A stretch of DNA of 64,000 nucleotides. It comes from Nonomuraea basaltis (GTDB taxonomy: Bacteria > Actinomycetota > Actinomycetes > Streptosporangiales > Streptosporangiaceae). The notes under the pieces are model-generated. The model did no database searches and was not told the DNA's origin. It saw only the letters and a program-made list of their open reading frames with translations. Shown piece by piece: positions 32,421 to 42,082 of this stretch (the first letter of the stretch is position 1; the number at the start of each line of letters is the position of its first letter). The stretch spans positions 1-64,000 of the forward strand of contig NZ_VCJS01000011.1 in NCBI RefSeq assembly GCF_005893125.1, given 5' to 3'. Position numbers and translations under genes: made by a program.

Positions 32421-33821
32421 GACGTCCACGTCACCCTCGAAAGCCGGGGCGACCTGGCCGCACAGGTCTACCGGCAACTGCTCGACGCGATACTCGACGG
32501 CAGACTCAGGTCGGGCGAGCGGCTCCCCCCGACCAGGGAGCTGGCCCGCCGGCTGGAGATCTCCAGGAACACGGTCGCGCTCGCCTACGACCGCCTCGTC
32601 GCCGACGGGTTCCTGGTGGGCCGGGCGGGCGCGGGCACGTTCGTGTCGGCGGAGCCGGTTCGCGGCAGGGCCGCGCCCAAGGGCGTCGTCCTGCCCCGGG
32701 CGATCTGGCGGGGGATCGGGACACCCGTGCCCACGCCGGACGCCCCGTACGACTTCCGCGTCGGCGCGCCCGATCCCCGCCTGTTCCCGATGGAGACGTG
32801 GCGCCGGCTGGTGGCCCGCGAGCTGCGCGCCGGCCCCGCCGGTTACGGCGACCCTGCCGGGCACGAGCCGCTGAGGGAGGCCATTTCCCGGCACATCGGC
32901 ATCAGCCGCTCGGTCCACGCCGGCGCCGGCGACGTGCTGATCACGAACGGCGCCCAGCAGGCGCTGGACCTCATCGGCCGCGTCCTGATCGAGCCGGGCG
33001 CCTGCGTTGCCGTCGAGGAGCCCGGCTACCCGCCTGCCCGCCTGCTGTTCCGCTCCCTCGGCGCCCGCGTGGCCGGGGTGCCGGTCGACGCCGAGGGCAT
33101 AGACGTCCGGGCCATCCCCAAAACCGCCCGCATCGTGTACGTCACCCCGTCGCACCAGTTCCCCCTGGGCACGCCCATGTCGCTGGCCCGCCGCGCCGCC
33201 CTCCTGTCCTGGGCCGAGCGCCGCCGGGCGGTGGTGATCGAGGATGACTACGACAGCGAGTTCCGCTTCGGCGAGCGGCCGCTCGAACCCCTCCAGAGCC
33301 TCGACCGCGCCGGCCGGGTGATCTACGTGGGTTCGTTCTCCAAGACCCTGCTCCCCATGCTCAGGCTCGGTTTCCTCGTCGCCCCCGCCTCGCTCGCCCC
33401 GGCGCTGCGCGCCGCCAGGCGGCTGTCCGACTGGCACAGCGAGCTGCCGACGCAGGCGGCCCTGGCCCGCTTCATCGACGAAGGGCTCCTGGCCAGGCAC
33501 ATCAGGAAGGCCACCCGCGAGTACGCCGCCCGGCACGCCCTGATCGCGGAAACACTCAAGGAAGACGAGCGCCTGCGCCCGATCCCGTCCACCGCGGGCC
33601 TGCACCTGTGCGCCCGCCTCGCGCCCGGCGTGTCCGTACGCCCCGCGCCCGGCCTGGCGCTGGAGCGGCTGGAGGCGTACTGCGGCGAGACCCCGGCCCA
33701 GCCGGGCCTGGTCCTGGGCTACGGCGCCATCAGCAAGGAGCGGATCCCCGAGGGCCTGCGACTCCTCAGAAGATCGCTAATGATGTCGCCGGCTCCAGAA
33801 CCCCCGATTCCGCTCCCCTGA
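32418..33821 (+). CDS. MocR-type regulator (GntR HTH plus PLP-aminotransferase domain)
   Basis: 467 aa. GntR winged helix at residues 10-75 (QVYRQLLDAILDGRLRSGERLPPTRELARRL..SRNTVALAYDRL), then a fold-type I aminotransferase domain with ITNGAQQALDLIGR, IEDDYDSEFRF and YVGSFSKTLLPMLRLGF, whose Lys in SFSKT would bind PLP. MocR proteins sense PLP or an amine and control vitamin B6 or transport genes. Divergent MFS gene is the likely target. The tail overlaps the convergent USP gene by 45 bp. Confidence 0.9.
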   Translation: MDVHVTLESRGDLAAQVYRQLLDAILDGRLRSGERLPPTRELARRLEISRNTVALAYDRLVADGFLVGRAGAGTFVSAEPVRGRAAPKGVVLPRAIWRGIGTPVPTPDAPYDFRVGAPDPRLFPMETWRRLVARELRAGPAGYGDPAGHEPLREAISRHIGISRSVHAGAGDVLITNGAQQALDLIGRVLIEPGACVAVEEPGYPPARLLFRSLGARVAGVPVDAEGIDVRAIPKTARIVYVTPSHQFPLGTPMSLARRAALLSWAERRRAVVIEDDYDSEFRFGERPLEPLQSLDRAGRVIYVGSFSKTLLPMLRLGFLVAPASLAPALRAARRLSDWHSELPTQAALARFIDEGLLARHIRKATREYAARHALIAETLKEDERLRPIPSTAGLHLCARLAPGVSVRPAPGLALERLEAYCGETPAQPGLVLGYGAISKERIPEGLRLLRRSLMMSPAPEPPIPLP

Positions 33822-34295
33822 GATCTCCTGGTCGTCCGGCGCCGACGGCTGCTGCACGATCACGACCGTGGTCCGCGCGTGCCGGGCGCAGTACATGCTG
33901 GTGGACGGCAGGAAGATCCGGCTGAGCAGCCCGCGCCGGCTCCGGCCGAGCACCAGCAGATCGCCCTCCCGGGCCAGGTCGACGAGATGGTAGCCGGGAT
34001 CGCCGACCCGGCCGGCCACCGCCGTCTTGAGATCGTCGGGCACCCCGCCCGCGACCTCGTCGAAAGCTGCGGCGATGACCTCGGCGCAGCGGGCCTCCTC
34101 ACCCAGCCTGACGGCGTGCTGCACGGGCAGCGCCTCAGGGAAGGGGTGCACGGGTGCGCGGCTGACGTGCACGGCGACCAGGGCCATCCGGTGGAGCCTG
34201 GCCACCCCGATGGCCCAGGCCAGCGCCCAGCGCGAGGCCGGGGACTCGTCCACCCCCACGATCAGCCTCGCACCGCCGGGCAGATCCTGTTCCAC
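33777..34295 (-). CDS. Universal stress protein
   Basis: 172 aa, one USP domain. IVGVDESPASRWALAWAIGVA at the N-terminus, LVAVHVSRAP, and the ATP-binding motif GDLLVLGRSRRGLLSRIFLPSTSMYCARHARTTVVIV (G-x2-G-x9-G(S/T)-like, with the final Gly-Ser replaced by PST). The C-terminal 20 residues are basic and unusual; they come from the overlap with the MocR gene. ATG at 34295. Confidence 0.85.
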   Translation of the reverse strand: MEQDLPGGARLIVGVDESPASRWALAWAIGVARLHRMALVAVHVSRAPVHPFPEALPVQHAVRLGEEARCAEVIAAAFDEVAGGVPDDLKTAVAGRVGDPGYHLVDLAREGDLLVLGRSRRGLLSRIFLPSTSMYCARHARTTVVIVQQPSAPDDQEISGERNRGFWSRRHH

Positions 34296-34422
34296 GGTGC
34301 CTCCTGTAGGAATACGACCATAGTGCGCCTACCCACTGGTTACCGGGAGGTGCCAATTGCGAACTCTGGAGTCCTCAACGGAATTCTGGAGTCGCCAACG
34401 AACGCAGGCGTAGCATGCGGGG

Positions 34423-37400
34423 GTGGAACGAGGGTGGGTGCAACCCCGTCCCGCCCTCGACCGGCGGCTCGACGGGGCGCTGACGCACAGGCTCACCTCG
34501 CTCGTGGCGACAACAGGTTACGGGAAATCCATCGCGCTGGCCGGGTGGAGCCAGGCCGTCGGCGCGGTGTTGCACCGGCTCGGCCCCGCCGACCGCGACC
34601 TCCCGACGCTGGCCGGGGCGGTGGCCGCGGCGCTGTCGGAGGCGGTGCCCGGGCTGCCCGCCGACCTGGTGACGACAGCGCAGGCGCCGCTCGGTCCCGA
34701 CGCCGACGAGCTGTCCAGGGCTGCGGCGCTGGCAGGTGCGCTGGCCGAGGCGCTGTCCAGGCGGCTGCGGCGGGGGCTCGCCCTGGTCTTCGACGGCGTC
34801 GAGGCGATCTCGGACGCGCCCGGGGCCGTGCGTTACGTGGAGACTCTGGTCCGGGCCGCGCCCCGGCACCTGCACCTGGTCACCGCGTCGCGGGTGCCGC
34901 TGCCGTTCCCGACCGCGCGGCTGCGCCAGGACCACGAGGTGCTCGACTTCGACGCGACCGGCCTGGCGCTCAGCCCCGAGGAGACCGCCGCCTGGGCCCG
35001 CGACCGGCTGGGGGAGGCCGGCGCGGCCGTGGCCGCCACGCTGCACGACGCCTGCGGCGGCTGGCCCGCCGCCGTCCAGGCCGCGCTCGACGCGCTGGCC
35101 CGGGAGGATCCCGCGACGTGGCCTCGTACCGCCGCTGGCCTGGCCGCGACCTCCGCCACGCTCGAACGCCTCACGCTCGACGCGTTCAAGGACCTGCCCG
35201 CGACCATGCGGGAGCTGCTGCGCGCCGCCACCGTCCTGCCCGTGCTGACCGGCGGCCTGGCCGCGGTGCTCGGCGCGCCGCCCGACACGCTCGACTCGCT
35301 GACCAGCCGCGGCCTGTTCCTGGAGGCCTGGCAGGACGGCCACCGCCTCACCCAGACCAGCGCGCACATCCTGGCCAGGCACGCCCCGCTCGACCGGCAC
35401 GAGGCCCACGACGTGGCGGCCGTCGCCGCCCGCTGGTACGCCGAGAACGACCAGCCCGAGCTCGCCCTCCGCGCCGCCGTCGCGACCGCACACCCCGGTC
35501 TCGCCGCCTCCCTCCTCGACTCGTACGGCCTGCGCCTGGCCGAACGCGGTGACGTGGTCGCCGCCCTGGACCTGTTACCCGAGGCCGCCAGGAGCTCGCC
35601 CCCGATGCTCAAGCTGGCCGGCGTCGCCGAGCAGAACCGCGGCCACTGGACCCGCGCCCGCGACCTGCTCGCCCGGGCCGCCGAGGGCCCCGCGTTCGAC
35701 GCGTTCGTGGCCAGGCGGCTGGGCCTGATCGACCACCTGCGCGGCGACTACGACGCGGCGATCGCCATGTACCGCAGGGGAGACGAGTACGGCTTCCCGC
35801 CCGCCGACGCCGCCATGTGCGCCGCCTCCAGGGCCTCCGTGCTGTGGATGAAGGGCGACCGGGCGGGCTGCGCCGAGCTGGCCGACCGGGCGCTGGAGCA
35901 GGCCAGGAGCCTGGGTGACCCGGGCGCCCTGGCGATGGCGAACACGGTGCTGGCCATGCTCGCCGCCCTCGACGGCGACCGCCGCGCCAACGACGCCCAC
36001 TACCTGCGGGCCCTGGAGTACGCCGACCGCGCCGGCGACGTCTTCCAGCTCATCCGCATCCGCGCCAACCGGGCCTCCCGTCACCTGGACGAGGGCGCCT
36101 ACGCCGAGGCCCTGGCCGAGACGGACCTCGCCGCCAGGCTGACGGACCTGGTGTCGTTCGCCCCCTACGCCGCACTCAACGCCGCCAACCGGGCCAAGGC
36201 GCTGATCGGGCTCGGCCGCCTGGAGGAGGCCGCCACCGAGGCCGCCGCCGCGGTGGCCGGGTGGGAGGCGATGGGCTCCAGGCTGGTCGGCTACGGGCTG
36301 GGCCGGCTGGCCGAGATCCACGCGCTGCGCGGCGACCGCGCGGCGGCGGCCGCGATCTACCGGCGGATCATCGCCGAGGCGCCGCCGGACGACGTGCAGA
36401 ACCTGTCCAACGCGCTCAACGCGCTGGCCGAGCTGCTCGCCCACGACGACCCCGACGAGGCGGTCCATGTCGCCGAGCAGGCGCTGGAGCACGCCGAGGG
36501 CATCGCCGGAGTGACGGCCCGGGTCGTGAGCGCCCGCGTGGCGCTGGCCGCCGGGCGGCCCGGCGAGGCCCGGGCGATGCTCGACGAGACCGAGCCCATC
36601 GCGGTCGCGCGCCGGGGTCACGCCGCCCAGGCCGCCATCGCCGAGCTGCGCGCCCGGCTCGACGGCGATCCCAAGCTCGCCGACGAGGCCGTGCGCAAGT
36701 GGGCGATGCTCGGCGACCCGATCGGGCAGGCCAGGGCCGAGCTCGTCAGGGCCGCTCTGGCCGATCCCGCGACCGGCCGGGACACCGCCGCGAGGGTGCG
36801 CGAGCGCATGCACGCGATCGGCTGCCGGGCGCTCGACGATCGGATCGACGCGCTGATCGCCCGCGCCGCGCCCGAGCCGGGGGCGCGGGTGGTCGTCGAG
36901 ACCATGGGAACGTTCCGGGTGCTGCGGGGCGGCGCGCCCGTCGCGCGTACCGCGTGGCAGTCGCGCAAGGCCCGCGACCTGCTGAAGATCCTGGTCAGCC
37001 GGAGGGGGAGCGGGATCAGCAGGGAGCGCCTGGTCGAGATCCTCTGGCCGGAGCAGGAGGACGAGGCGGTCGGGCTGCGGCGGCTGAACGTCATGGTCTC
37101 CACGCTGCGCGCCGTCCTCGACCCCGAGCACGAACGGCCGGCCGACGAGATCGTGGTCTCGGACGAGGGCGCGCTGCGGCTGGACCTGTCCAACGTCGAC
37201 GTCGACGTCGAGAGATTCCTGGAGCTGGTGGCCGCCGCCGTACGGCTCGACCAGGCCGGCCGGACGGCCGAGGCGCTGGAGCGGTGGGCGGCCGCCGAGA
37301 GCGCGTACAGTGGCGAGTTCTGCGAGGAGGACCCGTACGCGGACTGGGCCGTGGGCCTGCGCGAGCAGGCCAGGCTGGCGTACGTGCAGGCCGCGGCCAG

Positions 37401-37617
37401 GCTCGCCACCGCCCGCGCGAGCGAGCGGCGCCACGACGAGGCCGCGCGTTACTGGCTGCGGCTGCTGGAGCGCGACCGCTACGACGAGCGCGCCCACCTC
37501 GGCCTGGTGCGGGTGCTCGACCTGGCGGGCCGCCGCGGCGACGCTCGCAGGCGCTACCACCTGTACGCGGAACGCATGCGCGAGCTGGAGGTCGAGCCCG
37601 CCCCGTACCCCACCTGA
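34423..37617 (+). CDS. MalT-like NTPase/TPR regulator with C-terminal BTAD (SARP-type) domain
   Basis: 1064 aa. N-terminal STAND NTPase with Walker A in VATTGYGKSIAL and Walker B in LALVFDGVEA; a long helical TPR region from about residue 330 to 800; then a winged helix (ETMGTFRVLRGGAPVARTAW..ARDLLKILVSRRG) and the BTAD domain with LDLSNVDVDVERFLELV and ARRRYHLYAERMRELE. The DNA-binding half is at the C-terminus, reversed from classical SARPs. Such regulators activate nearby genes in response to ligand and ATP. GTG start. A 53-aa ORF and a LAL regulator follow on the same strand. Confidence 0.88.
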   Translation: MERGWVQPRPALDRRLDGALTHRLTSLVATTGYGKSIALAGWSQAVGAVLHRLGPADRDLPTLAGAVAAALSEAVPGLPADLVTTAQAPLGPDADELSRAAALAGALAEALSRRLRRGLALVFDGVEAISDAPGAVRYVETLVRAAPRHLHLVTASRVPLPFPTARLRQDHEVLDFDATGLALSPEETAAWARDRLGEAGAAVAATLHDACGGWPAAVQAALDALAREDPATWPRTAAGLAATSATLERLTLDAFKDLPATMRELLRAATVLPVLTGGLAAVLGAPPDTLDSLTSRGLFLEAWQDGHRLTQTSAHILARHAPLDRHEAHDVAAVAARWYAENDQPELALRAAVATAHPGLAASLLDSYGLRLAERGDVVAALDLLPEAARSSPPMLKLAGVAEQNRGHWTRARDLLARAAEGPAFDAFVARRLGLIDHLRGDYDAAIAMYRRGDEYGFPPADAAMCAASRASVLWMKGDRAGCAELADRALEQARSLGDPGALAMANTVLAMLAALDGDRRANDAHYLRALEYADRAGDVFQLIRIRANRASRHLDEGAYAEALAETDLAARLTDLVSFAPYAALNAANRAKALIGLGRLEEAATEAAAAVAGWEAMGSRLVGYGLGRLAEIHALRGDRAAAAAIYRRIIAEAPPDDVQNLSNALNALAELLAHDDPDEAVHVAEQALEHAEGIAGVTARVVSARVALAAGRPGEARAMLDETEPIAVARRGHAAQAAIAELRARLDGDPKLADEAVRKWAMLGDPIGQARAELVRAALADPATGRDTAARVRERMHAIGCRALDDRIDALIARAAPEPGARVVVETMGTFRVLRGGAPVARTAWQSRKARDLLKILVSRRGSGISRERLVEILWPEQEDEAVGLRRLNVMVSTLRAVLDPEHERPADEIVVSDEGALRLDLSNVDVDVERFLELVAAAVRLDQAGRTAEALERWAAAESAYSGEFCEEDPYADWAVGLREQARLAYVQAAARLATARASERRHDEAARYWLRLLERDRYDERAHLGLVRVLDLAGRRGDARRRYHLYAERMRELEVEPAPYPT

Positions 37618-37653
37618 ACCAGACCTGAACCGGTCGGCGAGATGGTGCTCCAT

Positions 37654-37815
37654 ATGAGAACGGTCATCGTTCGGCTGGTCGAGCCCGAGCAATCCGGCGG
37701 CCAGCTCCGCGGGCTGCTCGAAGAGGTCGGGGGCGAGCAGGTCGCCTTCAGCGGGACCGAGGCGCTGCTCGGCCTGCTGACCGCCGCCGCCGGAATCGAG
37801 CAGGATCCGGCCTGA
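37654..37815 (+). CDS. Small protein between two large regulators
   Basis: 53 aa from ATG at 37654: MRTVIVRLVEPEQSGGQLRG, then LLEEVGGEQVAFSGTEALLGL and a short Ala/acidic tail. It has a beta-alpha-beta-alpha look and no membrane segment. It starts 37 bp after the BTAD regulator's stop and ends 52 bp before the LAL regulator's start. Codon use is like that of its neighbours. Short proteins of this kind beside BTAD regulators are common in Nonomuraea-like genomes. Function unknown. Confidence 0.6.
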   Translation: MRTVIVRLVEPEQSGGQLRGLLEEVGGEQVAFSGTEALLGLLTAAAGIEQDPA

Positions 37816-37866
37816 ACCTCCCGCGAACCTCCTTGCAGCACCATGACGCAAGTGAGAGGAGGCGCG

Positions 37867-40467
37867 ATGAGCGAGCAGCTGGGGAGCGGATGGCCGTTCG
37901 TCGGGCGAGGGGGGCCGCTGACGACCGTGCGGGAGACGCTGCGGTCGGGAGCAGGCGTGATGATCGCCGGCGAGGCAGGGGTAGGCAAGAGCAGGCTGGC
38001 GGCGCAGGCGCTGGCCGGGCTGAAGGAGTACGCGGTCGTGCGCGCGCTCGGCACGGAGACCGCGTCGATGATCCCGTTCGGCGCGTTCGCGCACGTGCTG
38101 ACCGGCCCGCCGGAGGGCGGCGAGAACCTGCTGCGCTGGGCCGCCCGCCTGCTGCACGGCTCGGGGCGGGGCCGGCTGCTGGTGAGCGTGGACGACGCGC
38201 ACCGGCTCGACCCGGCCTCGGCGGCGCTGCTGCACTACCTGGCCGAGAGCGGCGAGGCGAGCCTGCTGGTGACGGTACGCAGTGGCGAGCCGCAGCCGGC
38301 CGCGGTGGCCGCGCTGTGGAAGGACGAGCTGATCGCCAGGATCGAGCTGCCGCCGCTGACCTCGAACGAGGTCGGGGAGGTGCTCGCGGGCGCGCTCGGC
38401 GGCGAGGTGGCCGCGGACACCGTACGTCATCTGGCCGGGGTCAGCGGGGGCAACGTGCTCTACCTGCGCGAGATGGTGCACGCGGGCCGCACTTCGGGGT
38501 GCCTGGCCGAGCGGGACGGGCAGTGGCGCTGGCGGGGCGAGCTGTCCATGACCACGCGGCTGCACGAGCTGGTGAGCGACCGGATCGGCCATCTCGACGC
38601 GGACGAGCGCGAGGTACTGGAGCTGGTGGCGTTCGGCGAGCCACTGGGCACCGAGCTGCTGGCGTCGCTGACCTCGGCGCGGGCGGTGGAGCGGGTGGAG
38701 GACCGCGGCCTGGTCGTGACCGTGGGTGAGGGCCGGCGGGAGCACGTGCGGCTCGGCCACCCCCTCTACGGCGAGGTGGTACGCGCCGACTGCGGCGTGC
38801 TACGGGCCCGGCGCCGGCAGCGGATGCTGGCCGAGGCGCTGGAGGCCACGGGGCTGCGGCGGCGCGAGGACCAGCTGCGGGCGGCCGTGTGGCGGCTGGA
38901 CAGCGGCTCGGCCGCCGGTTCGGGCGCCGAACCCGAGATGCTGCTGTCCGCCGCGAACCTGGCCTGGGCCAGGCGTGATCCCCGGCTGGCCGCGCGGCTG
39001 GCCAGGGCCGCGCTCGACGCGGGGGCCGGGGTGGCGGCGGTGGCGCTGCTCGGCCAGGTGCTCATGGTGCTGGGCGACGCGGACTCCGCGCTGGCGGCGC
39101 TGCGGCAGGCCGCCAGGAACGCGGTGACCGAGAGCGAGCGCGCGCAGCACGCGTTCAGCCTGGGCATCAACCTGGCCTGGGCGGGCGCGGACGCGGAGGC
39201 GTGCCGGGTGCTGGACGCGGTGGCGGAGGCGCTGACGGAGCCGGCCTGGCAGCAGGAGGCGCACATCTACCGCGGCGTGGCCGACTTCCTGGCCGGCCGC
39301 CTGACCGGGGCCGCCGGGTCGCTGGCCCGGGCCCTCGCGTGCACGCCGATGACGGTCAGGGGCGCGGCGCACGCGGCCGGCCTGGAGGCGTGGATCGGCG
39401 CTTACTCGGGGCGCTTCGAGCACAGCCTCGTGGTGGCCGAGGAAGCGCTGGCGGGCGTGGCCGGCTGGGGGGACGAGGCGCCGCACGCGCTGCCGACGCT
39501 GCTGGACGCACGCTGCGCCGCGCAGGTGTTCTCCGGGAGGCTGGAGGCGGCCGCGCGCTCGGCGGAGGAGGGCATGGAGCTGGCCGCCGCCGAGCTGTCG
39601 GTGTCCGGGTTCGGGGCCTACCGGGCGCTGGTCAGCAGGTTACGCGGGGACGCGGCGGGGGCCGTCAGATGGTGCCGCGACGACGCCGTCAGGCTGCCGG
39701 CGCGCACGCCGTACCTGGGCAGGTGCCTGGGCGAGCTGGCCCACGCGCTGGCGTTGCTGGGCCGGACGGCTCAGGCCCGCGCCACGCTCGCGGAGGCGGA
39801 GGAGCTCGCGGCGCGCTGGCCGTTCACCCGGCAGCCGGTGCTGCAGGCGGCGGTCTGGGTGGCGGCGGCGGGAGGCGCCCTGGACGAGGCGGTGAGCCTG
39901 TGCCTGTCGGCGGCCGACCTCGCGGAGAAGCACGAGCAGCTCGGCCCGCTGATGTTCGCGCTGCACGACCTGGTGCGGCTCGGCGTGCCCCTGCTCGCCG
40001 CCGACCGGCTCTCCGCACTGGCGGAACGCATGGACGGGCCGCTGGTAGGGCTCCTGGCCAGGCACGCTCGGGCCGCGGGGGACCCGGACGAGCTGCGGGC
40101 GGTGGCCGGGGAGTTCGAGGGGCTCGGCCTGGTGCTGTACGCGGCCGAGGCCACCGCGCAGGAGTCGGCCGCCTACCGGGACGCCGGCCGGGGCACCCTG
40201 GCCAGGGGCGCGCAGGCCAGGGCGTGGGCGCTGGCCAGGCGCTGCCCGGGCGTCACGACGCCCGCGCTGGTGGAGCTGGCCACGCCGGAGCTGACGCCGC
40301 GGCAGCGGGAGATCGTCCAGCTCGCCGCCGCCGGGCTGACGAACCGGGAGATCGCCGACCGGCTGACGCTGTCCGCCCGTACGGCGGCCAACCACCTGCA
40401 GGCCGCCTACGACAAGCTCGGCGTCAACGACCGCACCCAGGTCGGCCGCCTGCTCGCGGCGCTCTGA
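37867..40467 (+). CDS. LAL-type LuxR family regulator
   Basis: 866 aa. STAND-type ATPase with Walker A IAGEAGVGKSRLA near residue 35 and Walker B LLVSVDDAHRLD, a long helical middle, and a C-terminal LuxR HTH (LTPRQREIVQLAAAGLTNREIADRLTLSARTAANHLQAAYDKLGV). Large ATP-binding LuxR regulators activate antibiotic or catabolic clusters. ATG at 37867 has GAGGAGG just upstream; the in-frame ATG at 37843 is less likely. No obvious target genes lie beside it apart from the divergently functioning neighbours. Confidence 0.9.
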   Translation: MSEQLGSGWPFVGRGGPLTTVRETLRSGAGVMIAGEAGVGKSRLAAQALAGLKEYAVVRALGTETASMIPFGAFAHVLTGPPEGGENLLRWAARLLHGSGRGRLLVSVDDAHRLDPASAALLHYLAESGEASLLVTVRSGEPQPAAVAALWKDELIARIELPPLTSNEVGEVLAGALGGEVAADTVRHLAGVSGGNVLYLREMVHAGRTSGCLAERDGQWRWRGELSMTTRLHELVSDRIGHLDADEREVLELVAFGEPLGTELLASLTSARAVERVEDRGLVVTVGEGRREHVRLGHPLYGEVVRADCGVLRARRRQRMLAEALEATGLRRREDQLRAAVWRLDSGSAAGSGAEPEMLLSAANLAWARRDPRLAARLARAALDAGAGVAAVALLGQVLMVLGDADSALAALRQAARNAVTESERAQHAFSLGINLAWAGADAEACRVLDAVAEALTEPAWQQEAHIYRGVADFLAGRLTGAAGSLARALACTPMTVRGAAHAAGLEAWIGAYSGRFEHSLVVAEEALAGVAGWGDEAPHALPTLLDARCAAQVFSGRLEAAARSAEEGMELAAAELSVSGFGAYRALVSRLRGDAAGAVRWCRDDAVRLPARTPYLGRCLGELAHALALLGRTAQARATLAEAEELAARWPFTRQPVLQAAVWVAAAGGALDEAVSLCLSAADLAEKHEQLGPLMFALHDLVRLGVPLLAADRLSALAERMDGPLVGLLARHARAAGDPDELRAVAGEFEGLGLVLYAAEATAQESAAYRDAGRGTLARGAQARAWALARRCPGVTTPALVELATPELTPRQREIVQLAAAGLTNREIADRLTLSARTAANHLQAAYDKLGVNDRTQVGRLLAAL

Positions 40468-40476
40468 CCGCGCGCC

Positions 40477-41199
40477 TCAGATGAGTCCGAGCAGGCCGTC
40501 GTAGAGGATCTCCCGCTCGCTCTCGGAGAGCACCTTGTACGGCGTCCCGGCCCGCACGTTCGTGTCCGCCTCGACCACGGCACGCAGCAGCCCGTCCGCC
40601 AGGCCGACGATCTCGGCCGCGGACAGGCCCGCTGCCCGCCATGCCGCGGCGTGCGCGTCCGCGCGGTGGTATCGGAGCACGGCCAGCCGGTTGAACAGCA
40701 CCAACCCGGGCGCCGCCCCGCCCGGCTCGTACGGTGGCGCCACCAGCTCCAGCGCGCCGCCCGGCACGCGCTCCGCTGTGGCCCGGCCCAGCACCCTGCC
40801 TGCCAGGCCGGCCAGCCCCGGCAGGTCGTGCCCGGCCCAGACGCGCTCGGTCGTGGCTTCGTGCAGCTCGTACAGGCGGTGGATGAACGCCAGCCCTTTC
40901 TCCGTAACCCTGAGCACGCCGTCGCCGTCCTCGGTCAGCGTGGCCTCGCGCAGGTGCCCCTGGATGTCGTCCTGCTCGGCCGCGTCGGCGTACCGGTAGA
41001 TCGCGCCGAGCTGCGCCCGGGTCACGGGGTGCAGGGGGAGCATGAACCGCAGGTCGGCTAGCAACCCGGGGGTCACGCCGGACGCCTCGGCGAGCTCGGT
41101 GACCGCCCGCCGGGCCGAGGCGTGCACGTCGACGTGGGCCGCGTTGATGACCGGGGCGATCGCCGCCGCGTATTCGGACAAGTCCTGAAATTTCGGCAT
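40477..41199 (-). CDS. Winged-helix-like SCO6745 family protein
   Basis: 240 aa, helical, with paired elements: AIAPVINAAHVDVHASARRAVTEL, then LEDLRFMLP-like helix, a winged-helix core ATLTEDGDGVLRVTEKGLAFIHRLYELHE (predicted MarR-like beta-hairpin), and a second helical half. Such proteins are common in actinomycetes and annotated as SCO6745/MarR-like. The function is unknown. The end lies 10 bp from the LAL gene's end (convergent). Confidence 0.6.
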   Translation of the reverse strand: MPKFQDLSEYAAAIAPVINAAHVDVHASARRAVTELAEASGVTPGLLADLRFMLPLHPVTRAQLGAIYRYADAAEQDDIQGHLREATLTEDGDGVLRVTEKGLAFIHRLYELHEATTERVWAGHDLPGLAGLAGRVLGRATAERVPGGALELVAPPYEPGGAAPGLVLFNRLAVLRYHRADAHAAAWRAAGLSAAEIVGLADGLLRAVVEADTNVRAGTPYKVLSESEREILYDGLLGLI

Positions 41200-41352
41200 C
41201 GGCCGCCATTATGCCGCCGTTGGGGCGCCAAGACCGGGCACTCTTCCGAAGCGGTCGGCGCTGGCGCATCGTCGCCGTCTGGTGCCTGGCGGGCAGGTTC
41301 TCCGCCACCCGGCCGCTCGTCGCCAGGGCCCTCAGCCGGTGGGGGCACGTGA
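41200..41352. other. Intergenic, no gene recognised
   Basis: About 150 bp between two minus-strand units. Nothing with coding character is seen. Confidence 0.4.
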
Positions 41353-41628
41353 TTACTCGACGGTGCGCAGGATCTGCTCGATCGACGTCGTACGCGCCCG
41401 CAGCTCGGCCAGGTCGGCGGCCACCCGCTGCTGGGCGTCCATGGTGTTCTCGGAGAGCTGCTCGAACCGGCGCACGAGCCGGCGCAGATCCTCGGCCTGG
41501 GAGGCCTCGAGCTTCGCCTTCCGCATCTCGAACGTGCCCACGACGAAGAGGGCGATCAGGAAGGCGACCAGGACCAGCACGCCGAGGTAGAAGATGGCCT
41601 CGGGCCAGGACATTGCCCCATCCAGCAT
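41353..41628 (-). CDS. Small membrane protein with coiled coil
   Basis: 91 aa. One membrane helix at residues 9-30 (AIFYLGVLVLVAFLIALFVVG) followed by a charged helical domain (MRKAKLEASQAEDLRRLVRRFEQLSENTMDAQQRVAADLAELRARTTSIEQIL) likely to form a coiled coil in the cytoplasm. Its ATG shares one base with the stop of the ArsR-like regulator (TGATG), so it is translationally coupled. Such pairs occur widely in actinomycetes. Function unknown. Confidence 0.75.
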   Translation of the reverse strand: MLDGAMSWPEAIFYLGVLVLVAFLIALFVVGTFEMRKAKLEASQAEDLRRLVRRFEQLSENTMDAQQRVAADLAELRARTTSIEQILRTVE

Positions 41629-41978
41629 CAGGAGTGCTCCTCGGCTCCAGGACCCTTTCCCGGGTCCGACCTGGTCAGTGTCTTCGCCGCCTCGGCCAGC
41701 GCCGACGCGGTCAGGTGCAGGCTGAAGTCCGTGACTTCGTAGTACTTCATGGCCTTGCCGTCCTCCGACAGCTCCAGGCTGCCGGCGATCAAGCCTGCCG
41801 CCTCGAGCCGCCGCAGGTGCATGTGGAGGAGCGGGCGGCTCACCCCGATCTCGCGGGCCAGATGGCTCACGTAGTCACGGCCGTCGGCCAGCCGCGCGAC
41901 GATGCGCAACCGCAATGGATTGGCCAGCGCCGCCAGCATCTCGACCAGATCGTCGCCGGTCGGCCCGGCCGCAGTCAT
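41628..41978 (-). CDS. ArsR family winged-helix regulator
   Basis: 116 aa. LVEMLAALANPLRLRIVARLADG, YVSHLAREIGVSRPLLHMHLRRLEAAGLI and a wing SLELSEDGKAMKYYEV form an ArsR-type winged helix. No metal-binding Cys motif (ELCVCDL) is present, so the effector is not an arsenic- or zinc-type metal bound at the classic site. It leads a two-gene unit with the coiled-coil membrane protein, whose activity it may control. Confidence 0.85.
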   Translation of the reverse strand: MTAAGPTGDDLVEMLAALANPLRLRIVARLADGRDYVSHLAREIGVSRPLLHMHLRRLEAAGLIAGSLELSEDGKAMKYYEVTDFSLHLTASALAEAAKTLTRSDPGKGPGAEEHS

Positions 41979-42082
41979 AAGGCCCCGTCAGGTGTAAGAA
42001 TTTCTTTACAGGGGGAACCGTAGCATTCGGCACGTGCGACGGCAACGGCGACGGTCAGCTCGCGCGACCGGCCACCGCGACG

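Noticed and set aside
35575-38760. A 1061-codon minus-strand frame opposite the two large regulators
   Set aside because: GC-rich antisense reading of two clear genes with Walker, BTAD and LuxR motifs on the plus strand; composition is His/Gln/Arg-rich and not protein-like.
34423-40467. Biosynthetic gene cluster around the SARP/LAL regulators
   Set aside because: No PKS, NRPS, terpene or RiPP genes lie within the window; the monooxygenase at 43.8 kb alone does not make a cluster.
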